The notes under the pieces were generated by a model, which saw only the letters and a list, made by a program, of their open reading frames with translations, was not told the origin of the DNA and made no database searches. Position numbers and translations under genes: made by a program. Positions 1 through 5,836 of a stretch of DNA of 7,753 nt are shown here, piece after piece. The DNA is from Chloroflexota bacterium (lineage in GTDB: Bacteria; Chloroflexota; FW602-bin22; JAMCYS01), in assembly GCA_021847625.1 (NCBI GenBank), contig JAJZQK010000133.1, positions 1 to 7,753 on the forward strand, written 5' to 3'. Positions within the stretch are counted from its first letter, which is position 1. Each line of letters begins with the position of its first letter.

Positions 1-16
1 CCAGTGCGTGGCCGGA

Positions 17-35
17 GGGCGAACGCCGTTCGCCC
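17..35. repeat. Dispersed palindromic repeat, GGGCGAAC family
   Basis: A perfect 8-bp inverted repeat, GGGCGAAC-GCC-GTTCGCCC, followed by CTACA. Short elements of the form GGGCGAACnnnGTTCGCCCCTACA are a common dispersed intergenic repeat in environmental bacterial genomes, from general knowledge. Only one copy is present here. It lies at the window edge, downstream of the minus-strand MarR gene that ends at 209. No T-tract follows it on either strand, so it is not an obvious terminator. Confidence 0.6.
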
Positions 36-48
36 CTACAGATAACGT

Positions 49-75
49 TGGATCCCCGCTTGCGCGGGGATGACA
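49..75. repeat. Dispersed palindromic repeat, GGATYCCCGC family
   Basis: A perfect 8-bp inverted repeat, ATCCCCGC-TTGC-GCGGGGAT (52-71), inside the longer unit TGGATCCCCGC...GGGGATGACA. It is a sequence variant of the two copies at 5056-5081 and 5100-5125, with paired C/G changes that keep the stem intact. Such compensated changes suggest that the stem itself is maintained. It sits 13 bp after a different palindrome family. Confidence 0.65.
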
Positions 76-208
76 GGGATGCCGGCAGAGGCTTCGTTGG
101 CCCTCCCGGTAGCGAGCACCCGGGCAGCAACAACTACGTCGGACTATTTAGGAGAGCACGAGGGATGGACACTGCCATGCGTAGACCTCTTTTCATTGGC
201 TTGTAGGG

Positions 209-640
209 TTATTCGCTGCGCCGTCCCGCCGCGGCGGCCTCTCGGCCGGCGATCTCGGCGGTACCTTGCGGGCTGGTGGCCGCGGTGTAGAGCATGTCGA
301 GCGTCTCGGCCACCTTGCGCAGATTGGCGAGGGAGAGCTGATCGAGGATCAGGCGGAGGCGTTGCCGCCCCGCGCGGATGAACTGGTCGAGGAGGGCCGT
401 CCCCTCCTTCGTGGGGTAGAGCAGCACGACTCGGCGGTCGCGCGGGTCGTCGCGCCGGCAGACCAGGCCCTGGCCGACGAGGCGGTCGACGACGCCCGTG
501 AGGGTGGGCAGCGTCATGCCCAGGGTCCGCGCCAGTTGGGTCATGTTCACCCCTTCGCCCCCGCCGACGAGGAAGAGGACCTTCAGCTGGGGCATGGTGA
601 GATCGACATCGGCCCACTCTCGCCCGCCGCCCAGCTGCAA
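209..640 (-). CDS. MarR-family transcriptional regulator (downstream copy), start uncertain
   Basis: Winged-helix DNA-binding regulator, probably a dimeric repressor of the exporter gene encoded just before it. The core runs from about residue 12 (DLTMPQLKVLFLV), through a recognition helix (PTLTGVVDRLVGQGLV, about 45-60), to the typical MarR wing (DDPRDRRVVLLYPTKEG, 64-80) and a C-terminal helix for dimerisation. The last gene of the minus-strand unit, it follows the MFS gene by 65 nt if translation starts at the TTG at 640. That TTG has no clear ribosome binding site. The reading frame is open upstream, and its translation (ADRLFYRFLQ just before the TTG) looks like the missing first MarR helix, but the upstream codons I read hold no ATG, GTG or TTG. 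The true N-terminus is therefore unresolved: unusual initiation, coupling to the MFS stop at 706, or a sequence error. Family assignment is secure; the ligand is unknown. Confidence 0.85.
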   Translation of the reverse strand: MQLGGGREWADVDLTMPQLKVLFLVGGGEGVNMTQLARTLGMTLPTLTGVVDRLVGQGLVCRRDDPRDRRVVLLYPTKEGTALLDQFIRAGRQRLRLILDQLSLANLRKVAETLDMLYTAATSPQGTAEIAGREAAAAGRRSE

Positions 641-705
641 GAAGCGATAGAAAAGGCGGTCGGCGGGTGATTGCGGTCGCCGCGGGCGCTGGGCGCCCGC
701 TGGCC

Positions 706-2400
706 TTAGCTCGCGTCGGTCGACGCGGGTTCGGTCGTGACCCGGCGGGGCGGGCTGCCAGCGTTGGCTTCCGCCTCCGGCGTGGGGACCGGATCGTGGC
801 GCCCGCGCAGAGGGATCTCCGGCAGGAAGATCGTCATCACGAGGGCCAGCGCCATCACCACGGCGCCGACGGTGAAGACGTCGGTGATCGCCGTCGCCAG
901 GCTGGTGCGCGTCACCGCCATCAGCTGCTGAAGCAGCGCCTGGCCCTGGCTGCCGAAGGCGGCGAAGCCCTGCTGTAGCTGCGCCGTCGTCTGGTCCGAT
1001 AGCAGCACCTGCGGGTTCGCCAACAGCGCCAGCTTGTCCGCCGGGATTAGCTGGCGCAGCGTCGCCGGCAAGTCGGCCTCGAAGGCATTGTGGAAGCCGT
1101 TGGTCATAATCGTGCCCAGCACGGCCACGCCGACCGTGCCGCCGATGGAACGGAAGAACTGCAGGCTGGCCGTCACCTCACCTAACCGCCGCAGCGGGAA
1201 GGCGTTCTGGACGACGATCGTGAAGAGGCTCATCATCACGCCGATGCCCAGGCCCGTCACGATCATGTTGCGCACGACCAGGGCGTCCGTCGCCGTGGCG
1301 TCCATGCGGGTCAGCAGCACCATGCCCACCAGGCCCATCGCGAAGCCGCCCAGGGCCAGGGCCTTGTAGCGGCCGGTGCGCGACATAAGCTGGCCACCGA
1401 TGATACTGCTGGCCATGAAGGCGAGCATCATCGGCGTGAGGACGGCGCCGGAGCTGGTGGCGCTATCGCCGATCACGCCCTGCATGAACAGCGGCAGGTA
1501 CATGATCGCCCCGAACATGCCCACGCTCAGCATGAAGCTGGCCAGCACCGAGACCGTGAAGATCCGATTGTTGAACAGGCTCGGGTTGATGATCGGCTCC
1601 GCCGCCCGCCGCTCCGCTAGGTAGAAGCCCACGAACGAGAGCAGGGAGAAGGCGAAGAGGCCGATGATCTGCGGCGAGACCCAGTCGTACTCGTTGCCCG
1701 CCCAGGTGAAGCCCAAGAGCAGCGGCACCGTGGCCGCCGTCAACGTGGCCGCGCCCAGGTAATCCACCTCGTGCTGCCGGCGCGCGCCCTGGCCGGGGAG
1801 GGTCAAGGCGACCGTGAGCAGCGCCAGGGCGCCCACGGGCATGTTGACGTAAAAGACCCAGCGCCAGCCCCAGTTGTCGGTGATCCAGCCACCCAGCGTC
1901 GGCCCGACGATCGTGGCCAGGCCGAAGACCGACATCATCAGTCCCTGCCACTTGCCGCGTTCCACCGGCGGGAAGATGTCGCCGATGATGGCCTGGGCGA
2001 TTGGCATCATCGCCCCGGCGCCGAGGCCCTGCAGGCCGCGGTAGAGGATGAGCTGCGTCATGTTCTGGCTGGTGCCGGCCAGGGCCGAACCCGCCATGAA
2101 GAGGACCATACCGGCCAGGTAAAACGGCCGGCGGCCGTAGATGTCGGAGAGTTTGCCGTAGATGGGCAGCGAGACGGTCGAGGCCAGCATGTAGCCGGTG
2201 AAGACCCAGGCGTAATGCTCCAGACCGTTGAGGTCAGCGATGATGCGCGGCATGGCCGTGCCGACCACCGTCTGATCGATCGCCGAGAGGAGCATGGCCA
2301 GCATGATCCCGACGACGACCATGATAAGACGCCGACGGCTGAGCGTGGCGCGCATGCTCAGGGGCTCGGCGTCGACGTTGACCGAAGGTTGTTCTGCCAA
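706..2400 (-). CDS. MFS multidrug exporter, DHA2 (EmrB/QacA-like, 14 TM) family
   Basis: Inner-membrane proton-coupled drug efflux permease of 564 residues, a usual length for DHA2 transporters. Visible motifs are AIDQTVVGTAMPRI in TM1 (Asp42, the DHA2 signature), motif A GKLSDIYGRR at 82-91, motif B LYRGLQGLGAG around Arg121, and antiporter motif C GLATIVGPTLGG at 160-171. Many hydrophobic segments follow. A long polar loop (about 430-500, rich in Gln/Leu) precedes the last TM, as is common in this family. Start: TTG at 2400, with GGGAGG at 2409-2414 placed 8 nt upstream, is convincing; no better start is seen. It lies 44 bp after the first MarR gene and ahead of the second, so a shared transcript and MarR control are likely. 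Substrate cannot be read from the sequence. The C-terminal tail is polar and probably cytoplasmic. Confidence 0.93.
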   Translation of the reverse strand: MAEQPSVNVDAEPLSMRATLSRRRLIMVVVGIMLAMLLSAIDQTVVGTAMPRIIADLNGLEHYAWVFTGYMLASTVSLPIYGKLSDIYGRRPFYLAGMVLFMAGSALAGTSQNMTQLILYRGLQGLGAGAMMPIAQAIIGDIFPPVERGKWQGLMMSVFGLATIVGPTLGGWITDNWGWRWVFYVNMPVGALALLTVALTLPGQGARRQHEVDYLGAATLTAATVPLLLGFTWAGNEYDWVSPQIIGLFAFSLLSFVGFYLAERRAAEPIINPSLFNNRIFTVSVLASFMLSVGMFGAIMYLPLFMQGVIGDSATSSGAVLTPMMLAFMASSIIGGQLMSRTGRYKALALGGFAMGLVGMVLLTRMDATATDALVVRNMIVTGLGIGVMMSLFTIVVQNAFPLRRLGEVTASLQFFRSIGGTVGVAVLGTIMTNGFHNAFEADLPATLRQLIPADKLALLANPQVLLSDQTTAQLQQGFAAFGSQGQALLQQLMAVTRTSLATAITDVFTVGAVVMALALVMTIFLPEIPLRGRHDPVPTPEAEANAGSPPRRVTTEPASTDAS

Positions 2401-2408
2401 GGAAAGTG

Positions 2409-2414
2409 CCTCCC
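2409..2414 (-). promoter_or_regulatory. Ribosome binding site that fixes a TTG start
   Basis: GGGAGG lies 8 nt before the TTG at 2400. This good Shine-Dalgarno match and spacing decide the start of the MFS exporter, which has no ATG nearby in a better position. Confidence 0.75.
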
Positions 2415-2444
2415 GTACCCAGGACCTAAGAGACTAGCGTGGAG

Positions 2445-2897
2445 TTAGCATTGCGAATGGGGCGACTTGGTCGCGGCGCGCAGGGCCTCCAGCCCGCGCA
2501 GCAGGGCGGCAAGGTCGTCGGCGGAGAGCCGGCACATGCCTTGGCGCAGCCGCTCCCGGCCGCCCTCCTTCGCCTGGACCACAAGCTCCTCCCCGCGGGG
2601 GGTCAGGCGAGCGAGCGTCCGCCGACGGTCGGCGGGATCCTCTGTCCGCTCCACCAGGCCAAGGTCGACAAGGCGGTCGACAAGGACGCTGGCCCAAGGG
2701 GTGCCGATGTGCAGCCCCTCCGCCACCTGGCCGATCGTCATCGGCCCGTGATGGGCGAGGAAAAAGAGCCCCTTGATCTGCCCCACGGTGAGGTCCAGCT
2801 CCAACCAGGCCGGCTCCGCCGCCCGCACGGCAGCGAAGATCCCGCGCAACATATCCAGGGCTCGCTCTATAGACTGCTCGTTCTGCGTCTCCACCAT
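2445..2897 (-). CDS. MarR-family transcriptional regulator (first gene of exporter unit)
   Basis: A 150-residue MarR winged-helix protein of normal family length. An N-terminal dimerisation helix (ERALDMLRGIFAAVR, 11-25) is followed by DLTVGQIKGLFFLA, an HTH with recognition helix TPWASVLVDRLVDLGLVER (66-84), the wing DPADRRRTLARLTPRG (88-102), and a C-terminal helix ending in RGLEALRAAT. The ATG at 2897 is preceded by GGGGAG with 6-nt spacing, and a promoter lies just upstream. The stop is 44 bp before the MFS start, which suggests an autoregulated marR-exporter unit in which the repressor is released by a toxic compound. It shares clear similarity with the second MarR at 209-640 over the HTH and wing, so the two are paralogues. 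It ends in an unusual SPHSQC tail with a terminal cysteine. Confidence 0.92.
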   Translation of the reverse strand: MVETQNEQSIERALDMLRGIFAAVRAAEPAWLELDLTVGQIKGLFFLAHHGPMTIGQVAEGLHIGTPWASVLVDRLVDLGLVERTEDPADRRRTLARLTPRGEELVVQAKEGGRERLRQGMCRLSADDLAALLRGLEALRAATKSPHSQC

Positions 2898-2923
2898 GCT
2901 CTTCTCCCCCCTCTAAGTGTCTT

Positions 2924-2952
2924 ATTATACCCGAATAGTTTGGCAAAAACAA
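2924..2952 (-). promoter_or_regulatory. Sigma-70-type promoter of the marR-MFS-marR unit
   Basis: The minus strand reads TTGTTT (2947-2952), a 17-nt spacer, then a perfect TATAAT (2924-2929). The predicted transcription start is near 2917, leaving a leader of about 20 nt before the ATG at 2897 that contains the Shine-Dalgarno sequence. Its position between a terminator and the first gene fits well. Confidence 0.75.
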
Positions 2953-2958
2953 GCTATT
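2934..2958. promoter_or_regulatory. Possible MarR operator over the -35 region
   Basis: An inverted repeat with arms AATAG (2934-2938) and CTATT (2954-2958), 15 nt apart, overlaps the -35 box of the marR promoter. A MarR dimer bound here would block RNA polymerase. The arms are short and AT-rich, so chance is possible. Confidence 0.25.
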
Positions 2959-2979
2959 TTACGGCAGTGAGACTAAAAC

Positions 2980-3011
2980 GGCCCCCCTGCCTCTTGCGAG
3001 GGAGGGGGGCC
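2980..3011 (-). terminator. Hairpin terminator after the substrate-binding protein gene
   Basis: Two 14-nt arms (2980-2993 and 2998-3011) pair with one mismatch around a TTGC loop, giving a very GC-rich stem. On the minus strand the stem is followed by GTTTTAG, a short U-tract. It starts 33 bp after the stop of the binding-protein gene and ends the transcript before the promoter of the marR unit. Confidence 0.75.
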
Positions 3012-3044
3012 GGCAGGTCGCCCAAATCGGAGCAGCAGCGGGCC

Positions 3045-4727
3045 TTACTTATCCAGCCACAGCTCGTTCATGTAGGGCGAGTTCTCCAGGTCGTAGCGCA
3101 GGCCCTTGACGTAGGTGCGCCAGACCCAGGCCGTCGGCTGGGATGCCACGAGGATGGTGAACGACTCATCCAGCATCATCTCCTGGATCTTGCGCGCGAT
3201 CTCCTTGCGCTTGTCCAGGTCCAGCGTCGACTGCATCTGGTTGCGCAGGTCCTCGTAGTCCGCGCTCTCGAAGTGGCTCCAGCCGCCCTCCTTGTCCACG
3301 TACCAGGCCTTGGCGGCGGTGATCATCGTCCCCGGGTCGCGGTTGGAGCGGCCGTAGTTGTGGACCATGATTTGCATGTCGCCCGCGTTCATGCGCGCGT
3401 TGTAGGCCGCCGTCTCCAGGTCCAAGATCTTGCCGTTGATGCCGATCTTCTTGAGGTCGGCCTGGAGGATCTCCGCCAGCTCCTTGAAGCCGTAGACGCG
3501 GCTCGTGGAGGTGAGGATCTCCACGTCGAAGCCGTTCTCGTAGCCACCCTCCTTCAGCAGGGCTCGCGCCTTGTCGAGGTCGTACCAGACCGACTTCTCC
3601 ATGTCTTTGAAGTAGGCCCAAGTGTGGGAGGGCCACATCAGGCAGGTGGGCTGGATCAGCCCCTGCATCGCCGTACGGCAGAAGCGCTCGCGGTCAACCG
3701 CCCAGGCGATGGCCTGGCGGACCTTCTTGTTCTGGAACGGTCCCCACTTGACGTTGAGGGCGATGTCGTACATGCCCTGGCCGGGCGCGCCCATGCTGAT
3801 CGCGTACTTGTCCGCCTGCGACTTCAGGCGGGCGGCGTCGAGGAGCGAGCAGCGCCACATGCAGTCGATGGCGCCCGACTCCAGGTTGATCGCCAGCGAG
3901 GCCGTGTCCGGGATCTGCGCCGCAACGTAGCGCTCGACGTACTGCGTATCTTTCACATAGTAGTCCGGATGCGGCACCAGCTCCACGCGGTCGTTGGGGA
4001 CGTACTTATCCAGCTTGTAGGAGCCTGTACCGTTCGGCTTGCTGGCGAAGTCCTTCACCGAACCCTGGTCGATCATCCATAGCTGGTCGAGGATGTCCAT
4101 CGGCGCCGGGACCAGCTTCTTGAAGTTGATCTTGGCCGTGTACTTGTCCGGCGTGTCCACCGACTCGATGATGGTGAAGAGCGTGCGCATGAAGACGGAC
4201 TTGTCGGTGGAGGCGAACTGGCAGGAGAACTTGACGTCGTCGGAGGTGAACTCCTTGCCGCTGTGGAACTTGACCCCCTGACGCAGATTGACCGTCACGC
4301 TCTTGCCGTCCTCGGCCACCTGCCAGCTCTCGGCCAGGTCGGGCACCGCCTTCAGGGTCAGGTCGTAGTAGGCGAGCGTGCTATAGAGCGAGCGTTCGCC
4401 GGCCCACATGCCCGGAGAGGCGAGGTTGAAGGGGTTGAAGTCGTTGTAGTTCTGGGTGCGGGCGAGGGTGAAGGTGCCGCCGCGCTTGGGCACGGCGGGG
4501 CTTGGGACCTTCGTGGGGGCCGCGGTGGGCGCGGCAGCGGCGGGCGCCGTGGGGGCCGCCGTCGCGGGCGCCGATGGCTTGGGGGTCTCGGCGGGCTTGG
4601 AGGCCGCCGTGGGTGAAGGCGCCGCCGGCGTCGCGCAGGCATTGAGCAGATAGACGCCCGCGGAGGCCGCGCCGATCCGCAGGAAGTCGCGCCGGCTGAG
4701 ATTGCGCTTGGGCGATTGGTCAGCCAT
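3045..4727 (-). CDS. ABC transporter substrate-binding lipoprotein, family 5 (peptide/nickel type), Tat-exported
   Basis: Extracytoplasmic solute-binding protein of the OppA/DppA/NikA group (SBP_bac_5), which captures oligopeptides or similar solutes for an ABC importer. From the ATG at 4727 it has 560 residues: a twin-arginine signal (SRRDFLRIG, Arg12-Arg13), a hydrophobic stretch, and lipobox LLNAC with Cys31 as lipid anchor. An Ala/Pro/Thr-rich spacer (32-80) precedes the binding domain. The family signature lies at about 148-168 (LRQGVKFHSGKEFTSDDVKFS), and VRQAIAWAVDRERF is the conserved segment in the second half. Start choice: GGAG of AAAGGAG lies 10 nt before this ATG but only 1 nt before the in-frame GTG at 4736. 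No permease or ATPase gene lies beside it, so it is an orphan component; its ligand cannot be inferred. The linker style is typical of Chloroflexota. Confidence 0.92.
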   Translation of the reverse strand: MADQSPKRNLSRRDFLRIGAASAGVYLLNACATPAAPSPTAASKPAETPKPSAPATAAPTAPAAAAPTAAPTKVPSPAVPKRGGTFTLARTQNYNDFNPFNLASPGMWAGERSLYSTLAYYDLTLKAVPDLAESWQVAEDGKSVTVNLRQGVKFHSGKEFTSDDVKFSCQFASTDKSVFMRTLFTIIESVDTPDKYTAKINFKKLVPAPMDILDQLWMIDQGSVKDFASKPNGTGSYKLDKYVPNDRVELVPHPDYYVKDTQYVERYVAAQIPDTASLAINLESGAIDCMWRCSLLDAARLKSQADKYAISMGAPGQGMYDIALNVKWGPFQNKKVRQAIAWAVDRERFCRTAMQGLIQPTCLMWPSHTWAYFKDMEKSVWYDLDKARALLKEGGYENGFDVEILTSTSRVYGFKELAEILQADLKKIGINGKILDLETAAYNARMNAGDMQIMVHNYGRSNRDPGTMITAAKAWYVDKEGGWSHFESADYEDLRNQMQSTLDLDKRKEIARKIQEMMLDESFTILVASQPTAWVWRTYVKGLRYDLENSPYMNELWLDK

Positions 4728-4736
4728 ACAGTCCAC

Positions 4737-4947
4737 GCTCCTTTATGAGTGAGAATACGCCTCGTCCTCGGCATGCTCACCGCCGGCCTCTTGGCCGACG
4801 GGCCAAACTGGGCGAGACCATCAACAGGGGCGGCACTGATCCGCCTGCCTCGCCGAAGGCAACGCGGCGCCGTCCCAAATATACTGATTGCGGGCGGTGC
4901 CCCGCCCTCCGCTACATAGGCATACCTCCGCGCGCTTGTCGCAACGT
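4737..4947 (-). other. Long leader of the binding-protein gene with hairpins
   Basis: The predicted transcript starts near 4947, about 220 nt before the ATG at 4727. The leader can form GGGCGG-GGCA-CCGCCC (4892-4907) and TTGGCC-4 nt-GGCCAA (4791-4806), both perfect 6-bp stems. Near its 5' end GGAGGT (4924-4929) is followed after 6 nt by ATG directly joined to TAG (4912-4917), a start-stop pair. No known riboswitch class or convincing protein gene was recognised. It could be a regulatory leader or just GC-rich spacer. Confidence 0.35.
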
Positions 4948-4953
4948 GTGCCA

Positions 4954-4982
4954 ATTATAGGACTGGCGAGTGGGAAGTGCAA
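4954..4982 (-). promoter_or_regulatory. Promoter of the substrate-binding protein gene
   Basis: The minus strand reads TTGCAC (4977-4982), 17 nt, then a perfect TATAAT (4954-4959). The -35 box is weak, but the spacing is optimal and the site lies in an AT-richer stretch of a GC-rich region. It lies between the inverted repeats and the leader. Confidence 0.6.
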
Positions 4983-5040
4983 CGATTTCCTTGGCAAAGC
5001 TGGAATTGCACCATAAGAGCATCGGCTTGATCTTCGGGAC

Positions 5041-5055
5041 GGCTGCCTGGCAGCC
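5041..5055. repeat. Perfect palindrome abutting the inverted repeat pair
   Basis: GGCTGCC-T-GGCAGCC has two perfect 7-bp arms around a single base. It directly touches the first GGATTCCCGC-type repeat at 5056, so it may be part of the same mobile or structured element. Confidence 0.55.
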
Positions 5056-5125
5056 GTCATTCCCGCGACAGCGGGAATCCAGCCGTCGCACCAGGAGCCT
5101 GGATTCCCGCTTGCGCGGGAATGAC
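5056..5125. repeat. Inverted pair of GGATTCCCGC-type repeats
   Basis: Copy one (5056-5081, GTCATTCCCGC...GGGAATCCA) and copy two (5100-5125, TGGATTCCCGC...GGGAATGAC) are reverse complements of each other over 26 bp with two differences in the central loop, separated by 18 bp. Each is itself a hairpin (CATTCCCGC with GCGGGAATC). Paired, opposite copies resemble the bipartite arrangement known for REP/BIME elements, which can be moved by RAYT transposases; no such gene is in the window. Gene finders often turn this repeat into false proteins containing RQRESS or DSRLRGNDE. Confidence 0.8.
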
Positions 5126-5137
5126 GAGGGGGCGCCC

Positions 5138-5428
5138 CTATGCTACAAAGGACCCCTTCCCGCCGGCGGTGTGAAGAGGCTTCCTTAAGGTCAGGACGAC
5201 GGCGCTGCCAAGACTGCCCTCCTGGTAAGTCCGGAGGACGGGCGTCAGAACGCCGTAGGCGGCGAAGGCCTCGCCGACCGCTCGCGTGAGCCTCGCCTGG
5301 GCGTGGGGGTCGACGGAGGTGTAGGCGATGCCCGCGCCCAGCGCCCCGAAGTAGAGCAGGTTCATTGCCAGGAGCGTCGCCAGGTGCCCCGCCAGGGGTT
5401 TCCGCACCATGGTAAGCGCCTGTCCCAC
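5138..5428 (-). pseudogene. Truncated SpoIIM-like (DUF95) membrane protein fragment
   Basis: A 96-residue reading frame from GTG at 5428, chosen because GAGGAGG lies 7 nt upstream; an in-frame ATG at 5470 lacks such a site. Residues from VRKPLAGHLATLLAMNLLYFGALGAGIAY form a TM segment, followed by DPHAQARLTRAVGEAF and VLRTYQEGSLGSAVVLT. This order resembles the start of SpoIIM/DUF95 membrane proteins, which normally continue through several more TM segments to about 180-200 residues. Here the resemblance ends after VVLT, and an unrelated short tail (LRKPLHTAGGKGSFVA) leads to a stop 12 bp from the inverted repeats. I infer a gene cut by an insertion or deletion at the repeat element. The family call is from pattern memory and is moderate; a genuine one-TM small protein is the alternative. 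Confidence 0.45.
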
Positions 5429-5481
5429 TGTGCCGCCTCCTCTCCATCCGTGGTGGGGAGACCAGACCATGTGTCATAACT

Positions 5482-5510
5482 AGCATAACCGATAACCCGG
5501 CGTAAAGCAA
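5482..5510 (-). promoter_or_regulatory. Promoter of the SpoIIM-like fragment
   Basis: The minus strand reads TTGCTT (5505-5510), 17 nt, then TATGCT (5482-5487), with four of six matches in each box. It lies about 55 nt before the proposed GTG start. The motif GTTAT occurs three times across it (5476-5480, 5485-5489, 5492-5496 on this strand), possibly as regulator contacts. Confidence 0.45.
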
Positions 5511-5805
5511 GGCCGTCTACCCACCAGGCAAGGACCCGCCCTGACCGCCCGCTATCACTAGTCCCAGGCGGGCGAGGGAGAGTGTCCAGGCCCGGCTCCG
5601 GCCGGACGACCACCTCTTATCTAGTCCCCTCGGGCCATGACCCGGCCGCTTGGCCGCTGATTCGGGCCGCCGGCCGCCTGGTGACGGCGTCCCTTCCCCT
5701 CGCCGTGACTAGCCCGCTGTGATTCACAGGTACTAGTTCTGTGCCCCTCCGCGGGGCGCCCGCATGGGTGGTTTTGGCCTCCCGAAAAATGGTTCGCCGG
5801 GAGGG
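5511..5805. other. Divergent intergenic region with several palindromes, no gene seen
   Basis: No convincing gene or RNA was found between the divergent promoters. A 67-codon minus-strand frame at 5621-5824 lacks family resemblance. The region holds a perfect palindrome CTGTGA-T-TCACAG (5717-5729), a hairpin GCCCC-5 nt-GGGGC (5743-5757), and an inverted repeat CCTCCCG (5778-5784) with CGGGAGG (5798-5804) just before the -35 box of the regulator gene. CTAG, usually rare in bacteria, recurs at 5558, 5621, 5709 and 5733, and just outside at 5480 and 5833. Confidence 0.4.
5717..5729. promoter_or_regulatory. Perfect 13-bp palindrome, possible operator
   Basis: CTGTGA-T-TCACAG. The TGTGA and TCACA halves recall CRP/FNR-family sites, but those have a 6-bp spacer and here it is one base, so a CRP site is not claimed. 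It lies 77 bp before the -35 box of the Lrp-receiver gene, a position suited to an upstream regulator. Confidence 0.35.
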
Positions 5806-5836
5806 TTGACGAGATTCGTAGCAAATGGCCTACTAG
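5806..5836 (+). promoter_or_regulatory. Promoter of the Lrp-receiver gene
   Basis: TTGACG (5806-5811) is a five-of-six match to the -35 consensus. The -10 is poor: TACTAG at 5831-5836 with a 19-nt spacer, or CTACTA with 18 nt. A weak -10 with long spacing fits a regulated promoter. It is flanked by the two operator-like palindromes. Confidence 0.5.

Noticed and set aside
2439..4082. A 547-codon plus-strand open frame
   Set aside because: It runs antisense across the end of the first marR gene, the terminator, the promoter and most of the binding-protein gene. Its translation is low-complexity (many Leu, Val, His, Arg) without family motifs, as expected for a GC-rich shadow.
4970..5188. A 72-codon plus-strand frame
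   Set aside because: Most of it is the translated hairpin repeat (RQRESS, DSRLRGNDE), a well-known false gene pattern.
4821..5510. A 229-codon minus-strand frame crossing the repeats
   Set aside because: It passes through the repeat pair (again RHSRASGNPG-type translation) and overlaps the SpoIIM-like fragment in another frame that has a better start and a real TM segment.
5717..5729. CRP-binding site
   Set aside because: The half-sites match, but the spacer is 1 bp rather than 6 bp.
5621..5824. A 67-codon minus-strand frame
   Set aside because: Composition is biased to Arg, Gly, Ser and His, there is no family resemblance or good ribosome binding site, and it covers palindromes and the promoter of the Lrp-receiver gene.
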